Shown: in pieces, positions 15,076-23,853 of the stretch
Layout of the letters: every line of letters starts with the position of its first letter
How positions within the stretch are numbered: the stretch's first letter is position 1
Origin: Myxococcus hansupus
Lineage (GTDB): Bacteria > Myxococcota > Myxococcia > Myxococcales > Myxococcaceae
Reading direction: 5' to 3'
Assembly: GCF_000280925.3 (NCBI RefSeq)
Contig: NZ_CP012109.1
Coordinates: forward strand, 9,088,001 to 9,152,000
DNA: 64,000 bases
Program-made: the position numbers and the translations under genes
Notes under the pieces: model-generated
Seen by the model: the letters and a program-made list of their open reading frames with translations, nothing else
Database searches by the model: none
Told to the model about the DNA's origin: nothing

Positions 15076-17943
15076 ATGAGCGCTGGACCCGGGGTGAACC
15101 CGGCTGCACAGGTGTACGCCCCATTGCACACGGCGCCACGTGCCGAGCGATGGGGCTGGGTGTGGCCTCGCTGGAACGACCCACGCCTGCCCTTCGCCTT
15201 CCTGCTGACGCTCTACGGTGTGCTCGGCTTCACCTTCTTCGGCTTCAACCGCAGCCCGTGGCAGATGGCCGCCATCGTGGTGACGGGCAGCCTGCTGGAC
15301 ATGGCGCTCGGGTGGGTGCTGAAGCGGCAGAAGGTCGTCCCCCTCAGCGCCTACATCTCCTGCTGTTCGCTGGCGCTGCTGCTCAACTACTCGCATTCGA
15401 GCTGGCTGCTGCTCTTTCCCGTGTGGATCGCCATCGGGTCGAAGTACGTGCTCACCTTCCAGGGACGCCACGTCTTCAATCCGTCGATGTTCGGCGTGGC
15501 GATGTCGCTGCTCTTCACCCGCGAGCTCATCACCGCCGCGCCCGCGTACCAGTGGGCCAACGGCGAGGTGGCCCTCTCCGCCTTCATCCTCATGGCGGCG
15601 CTGGTGCTCTTCTTCTTCCGCGTGGGCCGGGGTTGGCTGGTGGTCAGCTTCCTGACCTTCTATGCGCTCCAGACGGCGCTGAGGGCCTACGTGATGCGGC
15701 ATCACCTGCCGCCGGAGGTCCTCTTCCTCGGCACGCTGGGCGCGCCGTCGTTCTTCATCTTCGTCTTCTACATGCTCACCGACCCGGCCACTTCACCGGG
15801 GACGCGGCGTGGGCAGATTCTGCTGGCGCTGGCCATCACGCTGGTGGACCTGGTGCTGCACTTCAAGGAGAGCGTCTACACGTTCTTCTACGCGGCGCTC
15901 ACCTGCGCCACCGCGCGCTTCGTCTTCGTCCATGCGCGCGCGGCCTGGCAGCGGGGTGGACGTGACTCCCTGCGCGCGTTGGTGTCCTCGGGCTGGTTGA
16001 AGCGCGCGGCCGTGGTGGGTGGGCTGGGCTCCGTCATGCTGGGCGGCTACACGTTGGCCGCCGCGCCGGGTGTCCGGGCGGCGCCGCTCGCCTTCCGGAT
16101 GGAGCGTGTGGATGTCCGGGCCGCGGGGCTGGGCTCCACCATGGGTCGCACGCTGGAGGAGCTGGACCCTCGGCTCGGGCACGTCGCGAAGTGGTTGGTC
16201 GCGGTGGGCGATGCCGTCGCCGTGGGGGACTACGACGGTGACGGACGGCCCGACCTGTTCATCACGCACCCGCTGGGCCGCCCCGAGGACCACGCGGTGC
16301 TCTACCGCAACCTGGGGGACTTTCGCTTCGAGCGTGTGCCCGTGCCCGCGTTGGAGCGCTTCGCCACGCGCTACAAGGAAGAGGGCCTGCCGGGCGGCGG
16401 AACCTTCGTGGATTGGGACGGAGATGGAGACCTGGACCTCGCGGTGGCGGTGGCCTTCGGGCCTGTCCGCCTGCTGCGCAACACGCTGCGAGAGACGGGC
16501 ACGCCGGGCTTCGAGGACGTGACGGAGGCGGCGGGCGTCGGCGACCACGCGGTGAGCCTGGGCCTCACCTTCCTGGACTATGACCGCGACGGGCACCTGG
16601 ACCTCCTCGTCCTCAACGTGATGACCACGCACCTGCCGGACTACGCGCCGCCCGTGCCGCTCAACCTCTTCCGTTTGCCCCAGCCCGAGCACCCCGACGA
16701 CCGGCGCATGTTCCGCTTCATGCACGACGGCTGGCACAACGCGACCAACGGCGGGCTCAACGCGCTCTACCGGGGCCGGGGAGATGGCACCTTCGAGAAG
16801 GTGGACATCGCCGCCATGGGGATGCCGGAGACGCACTGGTCGCTCGCGGTGAGCACGGTGGACTTCAACCGCGACGGTTGGACGGACCTGTACGTGGCCA
16901 ACGACTTCGGGCCGGATGACATCTACCTCAACGAGGGCGGCAAACACTTCCGGCGCGTGCAGGGCCGGCTCTTCGGGGAGATTGGGAAGGACACGTACAA
17001 GGGGATGAATGCCTCCGTCGCGGACTTCGATCGCAACGGCTGGTTGGACCTGTATGTCTCCAATGTCCACCACTCGCTCCAGGCGGAGGGCAGCCTGTTG
17101 TGGATGGTGGGGCCGGGCAAGGACGCCTTCACGCCTGAGTTCCGCGACGAGGCCACCTTCCGTGGCGCGCTCAACGAGCGGCGCTTCGGTTGGGGCGCGG
17201 CGGCGGGCGACCTGGACAATGATGGCTGGCCCGACCTGGTGCAGGCCAACGGCATGGTGGACGACCGGTTGGACGCGGAGCGGTGGCGCATTCCCGACGG
17301 ACAGCGGAAGGACTACTGGTACGTCAATCACAAGCTGATGCAGTCCGGTCCGGAGATTCACACGTACGCGGACAAGTGGGGCGACATCCGAGGCCGCACC
17401 ATCTACGCGAACGAGGCGCGCCGCGCGTATCTCAACCTGGGTGACGCGAAGCCTGGACACTTCGTGGACATGGCGAGGGAGCTGGGGCTGGACGACCCGG
17501 ACAACTCGCGAGGCGTGCTCCTGTCGGACCTGGATGGTGACGGCGACCTGGACGTGCTCATCACCAACCAGCACGGACCGGTGTCGCTGTACCGCAACAC
17601 GCTGCGCGCCGAGGGCGGTCCGGACACGCACTTCGTGGGCCTCACCTTGGTGGGGCAGGGGGACCGCACGCACCGGAGCGCGGTGGGCACGCGGGTGGTG
17701 CTCTCCTACGACGACGGTGGGAAGCGCGTGGAGCAGGTGCAGGAGGTGGGGCTGATGGGCGGCTTCTCCGCGTCGGCGGATGCCCGGCTGCACTTCGGGC
17801 TGGGAGGGTACTCGGGGCCGGTGACCGCGCGGGTGCACTGGTACGGCGGCTCCGTTCAGGAGGTGTCGCTGACTCCGGACGTGACGCACGAGCTGCGGCA
17901 GCCTCCCGTCACCGATGCGCTCCAGGGACGCACGCGTCCATGA
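15076..17943 (+). CDS. RnfD/NqrB-like membrane domain fused to FG-GAP repeats and ASPIC/UnbV domain
   Basis: A 955-residue two-part protein. Residues ~35-330 are a polytopic membrane region of the NQR2/RnfD/RnfE type (GRHVFNPSMFGVAMSLL, SFFIFVFYMLTDPATSPGTR). This fold binds flavin or quinone in ion-pumping electron-transfer complexes. A membrane helix near 325-345 leads to at least seven FG-GAP/VCBS calcium-type motifs (DYDGDGRPDLF, DWDGDGDLDLAV, DYDRDGHLDLLV, DFNRDGWTDLYV, DFDRNGWLDLYV, DLDNDGWPDLV, DLDGDGDLDVLI). It ends in an ASPIC/UnbV domain (EQVQEVGLMGGFSASADARL, then VHWYGGSVQEV). The ATG at 15076 is preferred over GTG 15043 because of GGGAGG upstream. It overlaps the next gene by four bases (ATGA). 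The combination looks like an oxidoreductase or sensor anchored in the membrane with an extracytoplasmic propeller; its role is unknown. Confidence 0.8.
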   Translation: MSAGPGVNPAAQVYAPLHTAPRAERWGWVWPRWNDPRLPFAFLLTLYGVLGFTFFGFNRSPWQMAAIVVTGSLLDMALGWVLKRQKVVPLSAYISCCSLALLLNYSHSSWLLLFPVWIAIGSKYVLTFQGRHVFNPSMFGVAMSLLFTRELITAAPAYQWANGEVALSAFILMAALVLFFFRVGRGWLVVSFLTFYALQTALRAYVMRHHLPPEVLFLGTLGAPSFFIFVFYMLTDPATSPGTRRGQILLALAITLVDLVLHFKESVYTFFYAALTCATARFVFVHARAAWQRGGRDSLRALVSSGWLKRAAVVGGLGSVMLGGYTLAAAPGVRAAPLAFRMERVDVRAAGLGSTMGRTLEELDPRLGHVAKWLVAVGDAVAVGDYDGDGRPDLFITHPLGRPEDHAVLYRNLGDFRFERVPVPALERFATRYKEEGLPGGGTFVDWDGDGDLDLAVAVAFGPVRLLRNTLRETGTPGFEDVTEAAGVGDHAVSLGLTFLDYDRDGHLDLLVLNVMTTHLPDYAPPVPLNLFRLPQPEHPDDRRMFRFMHDGWHNATNGGLNALYRGRGDGTFEKVDIAAMGMPETHWSLAVSTVDFNRDGWTDLYVANDFGPDDIYLNEGGKHFRRVQGRLFGEIGKDTYKGMNASVADFDRNGWLDLYVSNVHHSLQAEGSLLWMVGPGKDAFTPEFRDEATFRGALNERRFGWGAAAGDLDNDGWPDLVQANGMVDDRLDAERWRIPDGQRKDYWYVNHKLMQSGPEIHTYADKWGDIRGRTIYANEARRAYLNLGDAKPGHFVDMARELGLDDPDNSRGVLLSDLDGDGDLDVLITNQHGPVSLYRNTLRAEGGPDTHFVGLTLVGQGDRTHRSAVGTRVVLSYDDGGKRVEQVQEVGLMGGFSASADARLHFGLGGYSGPVTARVHWYGGSVQEVSLTPDVTHELRQPPVTDALQGRTRP

Positions 17944-18713
17944 TGTCTCCGCTGAAGGGCTCGACGGTGCGGCGGGACTCGCTCACGGAGGTGCAGCGGG
18001 CGCAGATGCTGGCGCTGATGCAGCTCTGCTACGCGGGCGTGTCGCCCGAGCGGTTCGCGGCGGACCTGGAGGACAAGCAGTACGTCATCCTCCTCCACAC
18101 GCGTCGCACCGGTGAGTTGGTGGGCTTCAGCACGCTGCGCGTCGCCGAGGAGTCCACCGGAGGCAGACAGGTGGAGGTGGTGTATTCGGGGGACACGGTC
18201 ATCCACCCCGACTGGTGGGGGCACAAGGTGTTGCAGGTGTGCTTCGGGCGCTTCGTGTTGTCGCGCAAGCTCCGCCGTCCCCTGCGCCCGCTGCACTGGC
18301 TGCTGTTGAGCGCGGGCTTCAAGACGTACCTGCTCGCGGTGAACTACTTCCCTCGGACGCTGCCCCGGCGGGACTGGGCGCCGCCGGTCGGGCGGGCGGA
18401 CTTCCTCCACGCGCTGGCCACCCGCTGGTTCGGTGAACAGTACGACGCGGTCCGGGGCACGCTCCGCTTCGATGGCGCGCATTACCGCGTGCGTGATGGC
18501 GTGGCCCCCATCGACCGCGCGGCGGCCTCGCATCCCGACATCGCCTTCTTCGCCGAGCGCAACCCTCGCCATGGCGAAGGCGAGGAGCTGGTGTGTCTGG
18601 TGGAGATCCGCTGGTGGGACCTTTTCCGGGCCTTGGGGCGCAGCGTGTCCGGGCAGCTCCGTGGGTGGGCTCGCCGCGGGCTGCGACACGCGGGCGTGCG
18701 CGTGGGGACGTGA
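17940..18713 (+). CDS. GNAT-like acyltransferase (tentative)
   Basis: A 257-residue soluble protein. Its first half (TEVQRAQMLALMQLCYAGVS, GELVGFSTLRVAEE, YSGDTVIHPDWWGHKVLQ) has the strand-helix pattern of a GNAT acyltransferase: a beta strand and then a W-x-G-H turn where a cofactor could bind. The rest (LHWLLLSAGFKTYLLAVNYF) is hydrophobic but not clearly membrane-spanning. It starts inside the stop of the RnfD/UnbV gene (ATGA overlap) and is followed after 7 bp by the GH3 gene, so it is part of the same operon. The acyl donor and acceptor are not known. It could supply or modify the substrate of the GH3 enzyme. Confidence 0.55.
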   Translation: MMSPLKGSTVRRDSLTEVQRAQMLALMQLCYAGVSPERFAADLEDKQYVILLHTRRTGELVGFSTLRVAEESTGGRQVEVVYSGDTVIHPDWWGHKVLQVCFGRFVLSRKLRRPLRPLHWLLLSAGFKTYLLAVNYFPRTLPRRDWAPPVGRADFLHALATRWFGEQYDAVRGTLRFDGAHYRVRDGVAPIDRAAASHPDIAFFAERNPRHGEGEELVCLVEIRWWDLFRALGRSVSGQLRGWARRGLRHAGVRVGT

Positions 18714-18720
18714 GAACGCC

Positions 18721-20388
18721 GTGATTCCGTCAGCGCTACCACTCGAGGGGCTGCGCGCCGTGCTCGCGCCGTCCGCGCTGCGCTTCCACCGGGCCCTGCG
18801 AAATCCCGAGGCCGCGCAGGCGGTCTGTCTGGAACGGGTGCTCCGCTCTGTTCGCGGGAGCCAGCAGGCGGAGCGCATCGCGGGCTTCCGTCATCTCCGA
18901 AGCACGAGAGACTTCCAGGACGCGGTGCCGTGGGTGACGCCCGACGCGCTCGTGCCGGACCTGGAGCGAATCGCCGCCGGTGCGTCCCGCGTGCTCACGC
19001 GGGAGTCCGTGCTGCGCTTCGAACTCTCCGGGGGTTCTTCTGGCGCGAGCAAGCGCGTGCCCGTGACGCGGGGCCTCCTGGACGAGTTCCAGCGCGCGTT
19101 GTCTCCCATGCTCTTCGAGATTCTCCACCGGAGGCCCTCGGTGCGGATGGGACCCAGCTACTGGTCCATCTCGCCGCTGGCGCGGAAGCAGGAGCGAACG
19201 GCGGGGGGCATTCCCGTGGGCAGCGCGGACGACAGCGCCTACTTCTCGCGGACCTTGCGCCCCTTGCTGTCGCGCATCTTCGCGGTGCCGGGGGACGTGG
19301 GGGCGCTGCCAGACGTGGAGTCCTGTCGCTACGTGACGCTCTGGCACCTGGTGGCGTGCGAGGACCTGACGCTCATCAGCGTGTGGAACCCCAGCTTCCT
19401 CTCGTTGCTCATGGCGGCGCTGGAGCGGCACGGCGACCGGCTGGCCGAGGACCTGCGTCGAGGCGTCTGCCGGCCACCCACCTCCGGGGCGGGACAGGAC
19501 GACGCGGCCCTGCGACAGGTCATGTCCCGGATGTGCTTCTCGCCGCGTCCCGAGCGGGCCTCGCGCCTTCGTGACCTGTTGCGAAGCGGAGGGAGTGCTC
19601 GGGAGCTGTGGCCCCGCTTGTCGCTGCTCAGCATGTGGACGGATGCGCAGGCCGCTCACGCGCTGCCCGCCGCATGTCAGCGATTCCCTGACGTGGAGGT
19701 GCAAGGCAAGGGGTTGTTGGCCACGGAAGGTGTCGTCACCGTGCCGCTCTTCGATGCGCCCGCACCCGTGCTCGCGGTGCGCAGCCACTTCTACGAATTC
19801 ATCGACCCCGAGCAGCCCACCTTGCGTCCGCGCCTCGCGCACGAGCTGGAGCAGGGGCGGACGTACGGGGTGCTGCTGACCACGTCGGGCGGGCTGCTCC
19901 GTTACCGGCTGGGAGACCTGGTGCGCGTGGAGGGCTTCCGGCAGGCCACGCCCTGCTTGCGCTTCGTGGGCAGGGCGGACGCCGTCTGCGACCTGGTGGG
20001 CGAGAAGCTCTCCGCCACCCGGGTGGGTGCCGTGTTGGATGCCATCCTGCCGGAGCACTTCGGTGGCGCGCGGCCCCGCTTCGCCATGCTCGCGCCGGAA
20101 TGGGCGCCGACTCCGTCGTACGTCCTGTTCCTGGAGACCCAGGCGCCCCTCGCACGGCTCTCCGCCGCCGCCGAGGCCGTGGAGCGCGCCTTCTGTGAGG
20201 GGCATCACTACCGTTACGCGCGGGAGCTGGGGCAGTTGGGCGCCGTGCGAGCGGTGCGCGTGGTGGAGGGGGTTCGCCACTATGAGTCCCGCTGTGTCGC
20301 TCTGGGCCAGCGCGCGGGCGACATCAAGCCAGTGGACCTGCACCGCCTGCCGGGTTGGTCCGACCACTTTTCTGGAGCCGCCGCATGA
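18721..20388 (+). CDS. GH3-family adenylating acyl-amide synthetase
   Basis: A 555-residue member of the GH3 family. In plants these enzymes adenylate carboxylic acids (auxin, jasmonate) and couple them to amino acids; bacterial members are largely uncharacterised. The phosphate-binding motif is clear (ELSGGSSGASKRVPVT near residues 100-115). Other family blocks are GPSYWSISPL, LTLISVWNPSFLSLL, then TSGGLLRYRLGDLVRVEGF (the adenylate-forming Y-R-x-G-D motif), and LRFVGRADAVCDLVGEKLSA. The start is taken as GTG at 18721; the longer frame from 18433 overlaps the upstream gene and is not related to the family. The Rieske oxygenase gene overlaps its stop (ATGA). Together they suggest amide or ester formation plus oxidation of a small molecule. 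Confidence 0.82.
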   Translation: MIPSALPLEGLRAVLAPSALRFHRALRNPEAAQAVCLERVLRSVRGSQQAERIAGFRHLRSTRDFQDAVPWVTPDALVPDLERIAAGASRVLTRESVLRFELSGGSSGASKRVPVTRGLLDEFQRALSPMLFEILHRRPSVRMGPSYWSISPLARKQERTAGGIPVGSADDSAYFSRTLRPLLSRIFAVPGDVGALPDVESCRYVTLWHLVACEDLTLISVWNPSFLSLLMAALERHGDRLAEDLRRGVCRPPTSGAGQDDAALRQVMSRMCFSPRPERASRLRDLLRSGGSARELWPRLSLLSMWTDAQAAHALPAACQRFPDVEVQGKGLLATEGVVTVPLFDAPAPVLAVRSHFYEFIDPEQPTLRPRLAHELEQGRTYGVLLTTSGGLLRYRLGDLVRVEGFRQATPCLRFVGRADAVCDLVGEKLSATRVGAVLDAILPEHFGGARPRFAMLAPEWAPTPSYVLFLETQAPLARLSAAAEAVERAFCEGHHYRYARELGQLGAVRAVRVVEGVRHYESRCVALGQRAGDIKPVDLHRLPGWSDHFSGAAA

Positions 20389-21566
20389 GACAGCCGCTGC
20401 ACCTGCTCCCGCGTGATGTCGCGCCGGTGCCGAACGTGGACCTGGAGGCCGAAGCCGACCTCGCTCGCTGTGGCGCGCTGAAGGACTATTGGTATGTCGC
20501 GTGTCTCTCCACGGAGCTGAGGCCGGGCAAGCCCCTGGCGCGCACGCTCTTCGGGACGGGGCTGGTCCTCTTCCGCGATGCACAGGGGCAGCCCACCGCG
20601 CTGAGGGACCGGTGCCTGCACCGCAATGCGCGGCTGTCTCGGGGCGCGGTGTTCGACGGCCGCATCGGCTGCCCGTACCACGGCTGGGTCTACGACGCGT
20701 CGGGCGCCGTCGTGGAAGTGCCCTCGTTGGGGCCTTCGCAGCGGAGCGAGTTGCTCAACGCGGAGGCCTGTGCGCGGGAAGGGCTCAAGCCCGAGCCCTG
20801 CGCGCTGGGCCGGGTGTCTCGCTTTCCCGCCGTGGAGCAGGACGGCCTGGTCTTCGTCTACATGGGCGGCGACGCGCCCGCGCGGGCCGCGCCCTTCCGC
20901 GTCCCTCACTGGGGCCAGGACGGCTGGACCGTCTACTTCATGGTGACGCGCTTCCCGAACGGGGTGACGAACCTCGTCGAGAACTTCATGGACGTGCCGC
21001 ACACGCTCTTCGTGCATCCGGGGTGGTTCCGGAAGCCCGCTCGCAAGCGCGTGCCGGCCACGGTGCGGCGCGCGGAGGGCAGCGTGCTGGTGACGTACAA
21101 ACAGGCGCAAGACACCCTCACGGGGCTGGGCCGCCTGTTCAATCCCCGGGGTCTGCCGCTGGTCCACACGGACATGTTTCACGTGCCCAACGTCACGCGC
21201 GTGGATTACCTGTGGGGCGAGCATGGCTTCGTCATCAACTCGCAGTGCACACCGGCAGGGCCCACGGACAGTTGGGTCTACACGGCCATCAGCTACCGGC
21301 TGCCCGTGGATGTGCCGGGGGCACTCGTGGGGCGTGCCCTGAAGCCGCTGGTGCGCTGGTACACGCGGCAGGTCATTCAGCAGGACGTGGACATCATGGA
21401 CATCCAGCGTGAGGCCTTGCTGGATGGGCCCGGCGGCGGCGTGTACTCCGGCACGGAAGCGGATCTGCACCACGCGGACATCGAGGCGTATCGCCGGTGG
21501 TTGCGCGAGGGCGGCCAGGGCTCGGGGCCCGAGGCCGCCGAGCGCGACATGGTCTTCTGGATTTGA
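20385..21566 (+). CDS. Rieske [2Fe-2S] non-heme iron oxygenase
   Basis: A 393-residue oxygenase alpha subunit. The Rieske cluster ligands are C77 and H79 (CLHR) and C96 and H99 (CPYHGW). The mononuclear iron motif is ENFMDVPHTLFVH, with D203 as bridge and H206 and H211 as ligands; QQDVDIMDIQREAL towards the end supplies the region of the third carboxylate. The layout resembles PaO/VanA-type oxygenases that hydroxylate or demethylate aromatic or polyketide substrates. No ferredoxin reductase lies in the operon; an fpr gene is 24 kb away. The ATG at 20385 overlaps the GH3 stop, so the longer frame from 20355 is rejected. It is the last gene of the operon and converges on the histidine kinase 17 bp later. 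Confidence 0.87.
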   Translation: MRQPLHLLPRDVAPVPNVDLEAEADLARCGALKDYWYVACLSTELRPGKPLARTLFGTGLVLFRDAQGQPTALRDRCLHRNARLSRGAVFDGRIGCPYHGWVYDASGAVVEVPSLGPSQRSELLNAEACAREGLKPEPCALGRVSRFPAVEQDGLVFVYMGGDAPARAAPFRVPHWGQDGWTVYFMVTRFPNGVTNLVENFMDVPHTLFVHPGWFRKPARKRVPATVRRAEGSVLVTYKQAQDTLTGLGRLFNPRGLPLVHTDMFHVPNVTRVDYLWGEHGFVINSQCTPAGPTDSWVYTAISYRLPVDVPGALVGRALKPLVRWYTRQVIQQDVDIMDIQREALLDGPGGGVYSGTEADLHHADIEAYRRWLREGGQGSGPEAAERDMVFWI

Positions 21567-21583
21567 GGGCGGGGCCGCTGTCG

Positions 21584-23008
21584 TTACAGCGGGTGATAGG
21601 GCAGCTCGACGATGAACGTGGCGCCCTTTCCGGGTTCGCTCTCCACGCGCAGCGTGCCGCCGTGGGCGGACACGACCTGTCTCGCGGCCCAGAGGCCCAG
21701 TCCCAGGCCGCCGAAGGCGCTGGAGGAGACGGCTCGCTCGAAGCGCTGGAAGATGCGCTCGTGATGCTCGGGGGCGATGCCAATCCCGTGGTCTCTGACG
21801 ATGACCCGGGCGTGGTCCAGCGCGGCCTCCACCCGGACCTCCACGGGCCTGCCTCGGCCGTACTTGAAGGCGTTGACGAGGAGGTTGCCCACCACCTGTT
21901 GAATCCGCAGGGGGTCCCAGACGCCGGGGATGCTCGTCGCGTCCGTTCGCAGGTGGACGTTGCAGTCGGCCTCGGCCGCCGTCGTCATGGCGCGGGAAAC
22001 CGTGTCCCGGACGAGGCGTGACAGGTCGAGCTGCTCCACCATCAATGGCACTTGCCCGTCCCCCAACCGAGAGACGTCGAGCAGGCCATCGATGTGCGTG
22101 GCGAGCCGCTCCGTGTGGCGGATGGCCTTGTCCAACCGCTCCAGCAGCCGTCCTCCGCCGTCCTTCCTCGCCGCCGCGGAGGGCAGGGACTGCAGTTGGA
22201 GCTGGAGCGCGGTGAGGGGCGTCTTCAATTCATGGCTGGCCAGCGCCAGGAATTCATCTCGGCTGTGGAGCGCGTCGCGCAGGGCCTGTTCGGCCTGACG
22301 GCGATGCTCGACCTCCGCCATCAGGGCCTGGGCGCGCTGCTGGAGGAGGGTGACCTCGAGCATCCGAGCCTCGGGTGCTTCGAGCCGCAGGTAGCTTTCG
22401 GTGGGGATGACACGCGCGTGGGCCTTGCAGACGTCCCGGAAGGGCCGCGAATGCTCCGCGTTCCCGAAGTGCCCGATGGCATAGGTGCACAAGAGGGAGA
22501 GTGGATACATCACGCCGAGGTCGTTCCACATCGACTCCAGCGCGACCGCCACGTCCGGCATTCCGTCCTGGCAGAGGACATCCACCATCTCGCCGTAGGC
22601 GCGCACCTTGGTGCCGGGCCGCGCCGTCTCGAGGCTCCGCTCCAGCACGGCGCCGACGACTTCCCGGAATCGCTCCCAGTCCGGGCGACCGTTCACCATG
22701 AAGCGAGCCAGGGTTTCACGGGCATCGAGCAGGGTGAGTTGTCCGGTTTCGACGGCCGCGGCGGTGTCCACGCCCGCGGTCATGAGCCGGGCGATGAGCT
22801 GCTCCCGGTGGGACGTCTGCGCGATGATGATGAGCGGGTCCCCTCGCGCAAGCCCGCCCGTGATGTAGGCCTCGATGATGTCGATGACAAAGGCCTCGTC
22901 CTCGTAGAACTGGACGGTATGGGCATGCTCCGACGGCGGGCCGACGAGCGGTTCGCTGGTTTGCGGCCGGTGGTGATTCCCAAGAGATGCGGCGTCGGAT
23001 GGAGGCAT
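21584..23008 (-). CDS. MEDS-domain sensor histidine kinase
   Basis: A 474-residue cytoplasmic two-component kinase. Residues ~25-200 form a MEDS/DcmR-like sensory domain (HTVQFYEDEAFVIDIIEAYI, GDPLIIIAQTSHREQL, GTKVRAYGEMVDVL, YPLSLLCTYAIGHF). The same module is found in DcmR-type regulators and KaiC-like proteins. A short coiled coil (QQRAQALMAEVEHRRQAEQA) leads to the HisKA domain with SHELKTPL (phospho-acceptor H259) and the HATPase domain (NLLVNAFKYG, DHGIGIAPE, GGLGLGLW). There are no membrane helices. ATG at 23008 is chosen because GGTGAG lies four bases upstream; GTG at 23017 is the alternative. No response regulator is adjacent, so it is an orphan kinase. Confidence 0.87.
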   Translation of the reverse strand: MPPSDAASLGNHHRPQTSEPLVGPPSEHAHTVQFYEDEAFVIDIIEAYITGGLARGDPLIIIAQTSHREQLIARLMTAGVDTAAAVETGQLTLLDARETLARFMVNGRPDWERFREVVGAVLERSLETARPGTKVRAYGEMVDVLCQDGMPDVAVALESMWNDLGVMYPLSLLCTYAIGHFGNAEHSRPFRDVCKAHARVIPTESYLRLEAPEARMLEVTLLQQRAQALMAEVEHRRQAEQALRDALHSRDEFLALASHELKTPLTALQLQLQSLPSAAARKDGGGRLLERLDKAIRHTERLATHIDGLLDVSRLGDGQVPLMVEQLDLSRLVRDTVSRAMTTAAEADCNVHLRTDATSIPGVWDPLRIQQVVGNLLVNAFKYGRGRPVEVRVEAALDHARVIVRDHGIGIAPEHHERIFQRFERAVSSSAFGGLGLGLWAARQVVSAHGGTLRVESEPGKGATFIVELPYHPL

Positions 23009-23169
23009 CGTTCTCACCAGGTGCGTGGGCGCCTCATTATTCTGTCGCGTGGTTTGGGCGCGGAACGACCCCGAAGGGCAGGCGAGCGACAGGAAGGCAT
23101 CACTTCTCCGCCGGGCTCGCTTGACTCGCGTTGGGACTGAGCGCCGTCCTCGAGACGCCGAAAATGCTT

Positions 23170-23212
23170 GGGGCGCAGGGCACCGGAGTGGAGGTCTCCG
23201 GGCCTGCGCCCC
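23170..23212 (-). terminator. long hairpin terminator of the repeat-protein gene
   Basis: GGGGCGCAGG (23170-23179) pairs with CCTGCGCCCC (23203-23212), and inside it CCGGAG pairs with CTCCGG. Read on the minus strand, the stem is followed by AAGCATTTTCGG. It lies about 50 bp after the stop of the 23263-23853 gene. Confidence 0.6.
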
Positions 23213-23262
23213 TGAGGCCCCGATTGGGGCCGTGGCTCGATGATGTGCTGGCTGCCGTCGGT

Positions 23263-23853
23263 CTACCCGCGCCGCGGGCCGTGGGCGGTGCCACCGCGCG
23301 ACGGGTAGTCGCGGCTCAACCGCTGCTGCCGCTCACGCTCGATGCGTGCCAGTCGCTCACGCTCCTGCCGCTCACGCTCGATGCGTGCCAGGCGCTCCCG
23401 CTCCTGACGCTCGCGCTCGATACGGGCCTGACGCTCACGCTCCTGCCGCTCACGTTCGATACGGGCCTGACGCTCCCGCTCCTGCCGCTCGCGCTCGATA
23501 CGGGCCTGACGCTCCCGCTCCTGACGCTCACGTTCGATACGGGCCTGACGCTCCCGCTCCTGACGCTCACGCTCGATACGGGCCTGACGCTCACGTTCTT
23601 GGCGGCGCTCGCGCTCGATACGCGCCAGCCGCTCCTTCTCCTGTCGCTCGCGCTCGATACGCGCCTGCCGCTCCCGCTCCATCCGGTCACGTTCCGCGCG
23701 CTGTCTGGCGGCCTGGCTGTTGGAGTTCTGCGCCCACGACGAGGTGTTGCCTGCCTTCTGGATTTCGGAGGCGCCGTGCACGGTCTGCGCAAGGACAGGG
23801 CTTCCCGCGGACATCGCGATGACCACCAGCACCTGCATCAGCTTCCCACGCAT
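23263..23853 (-). CDS. exported coiled-coil / single-alpha-helix repeat protein
   Basis: A 196-residue protein with a signal peptide (MRGKLMQVLVVIAMSAGSPV, LAQ cleavage site). The ATG at 23853 has GGGAGG six bases upstream, and the longer frame from 23919 is rejected. From about residue 58 it is built of nine tandem copies of the 13-residue unit RQARIERERQERE, with one 14-residue variant, and it ends in a short Arg/Gly-rich tail. The alternating Glu/Arg pattern (E-R-x-R-x-R-E-R) predicts a stable charged single alpha helix or coiled coil in the periplasm or outside the cell. Enzymatic motifs are absent. Function is not known; spacer, scaffold or envelope-binding roles are possible. Confidence 0.7.
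   Translation of the reverse strand: MRGKLMQVLVVIAMSAGSPVLAQTVHGASEIQKAGNTSSWAQNSNSQAARQRAERDRMERERQARIERERQEKERLARIERERRQERERQARIERERQERERQARIERERQERERQARIERERQERERQARIERERQERERQARIERERQERERLARIERERQERERLARIERERQQRLSRDYPSRGGTAHGPRRG
23325..23682. repeat. 39-bp in-frame tandem repeat (about nine units)
   Basis: The coding DNA of the charged helix is a run of 39-bp units. Each includes CTCGATACGGGCCTGACGCT or a close variant, as read on the plus strand. One unit is 42 bp. Units in the middle (about 23410-23590) are nearly identical, while those at either end carry more changes. This is typical of repeat expansion by unequal recombination, and copy number is likely to vary between strains. Confidence 0.85.

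Noticed and set aside
15793..17889. About 700-codon minus-strand frame opposite the RnfD/UnbV fusion
   Set aside because: Composition of Val, Arg, His and Gln typical of antisense of GC-rich genes; no motif. The plus-strand frame has seven FG-GAP motifs.
23325..23682. Tandem repeat resembling a CRISPR array
   Set aside because: Units are directly adjacent and in frame, with no unique spacers. They encode a helical repeat in an exported protein.
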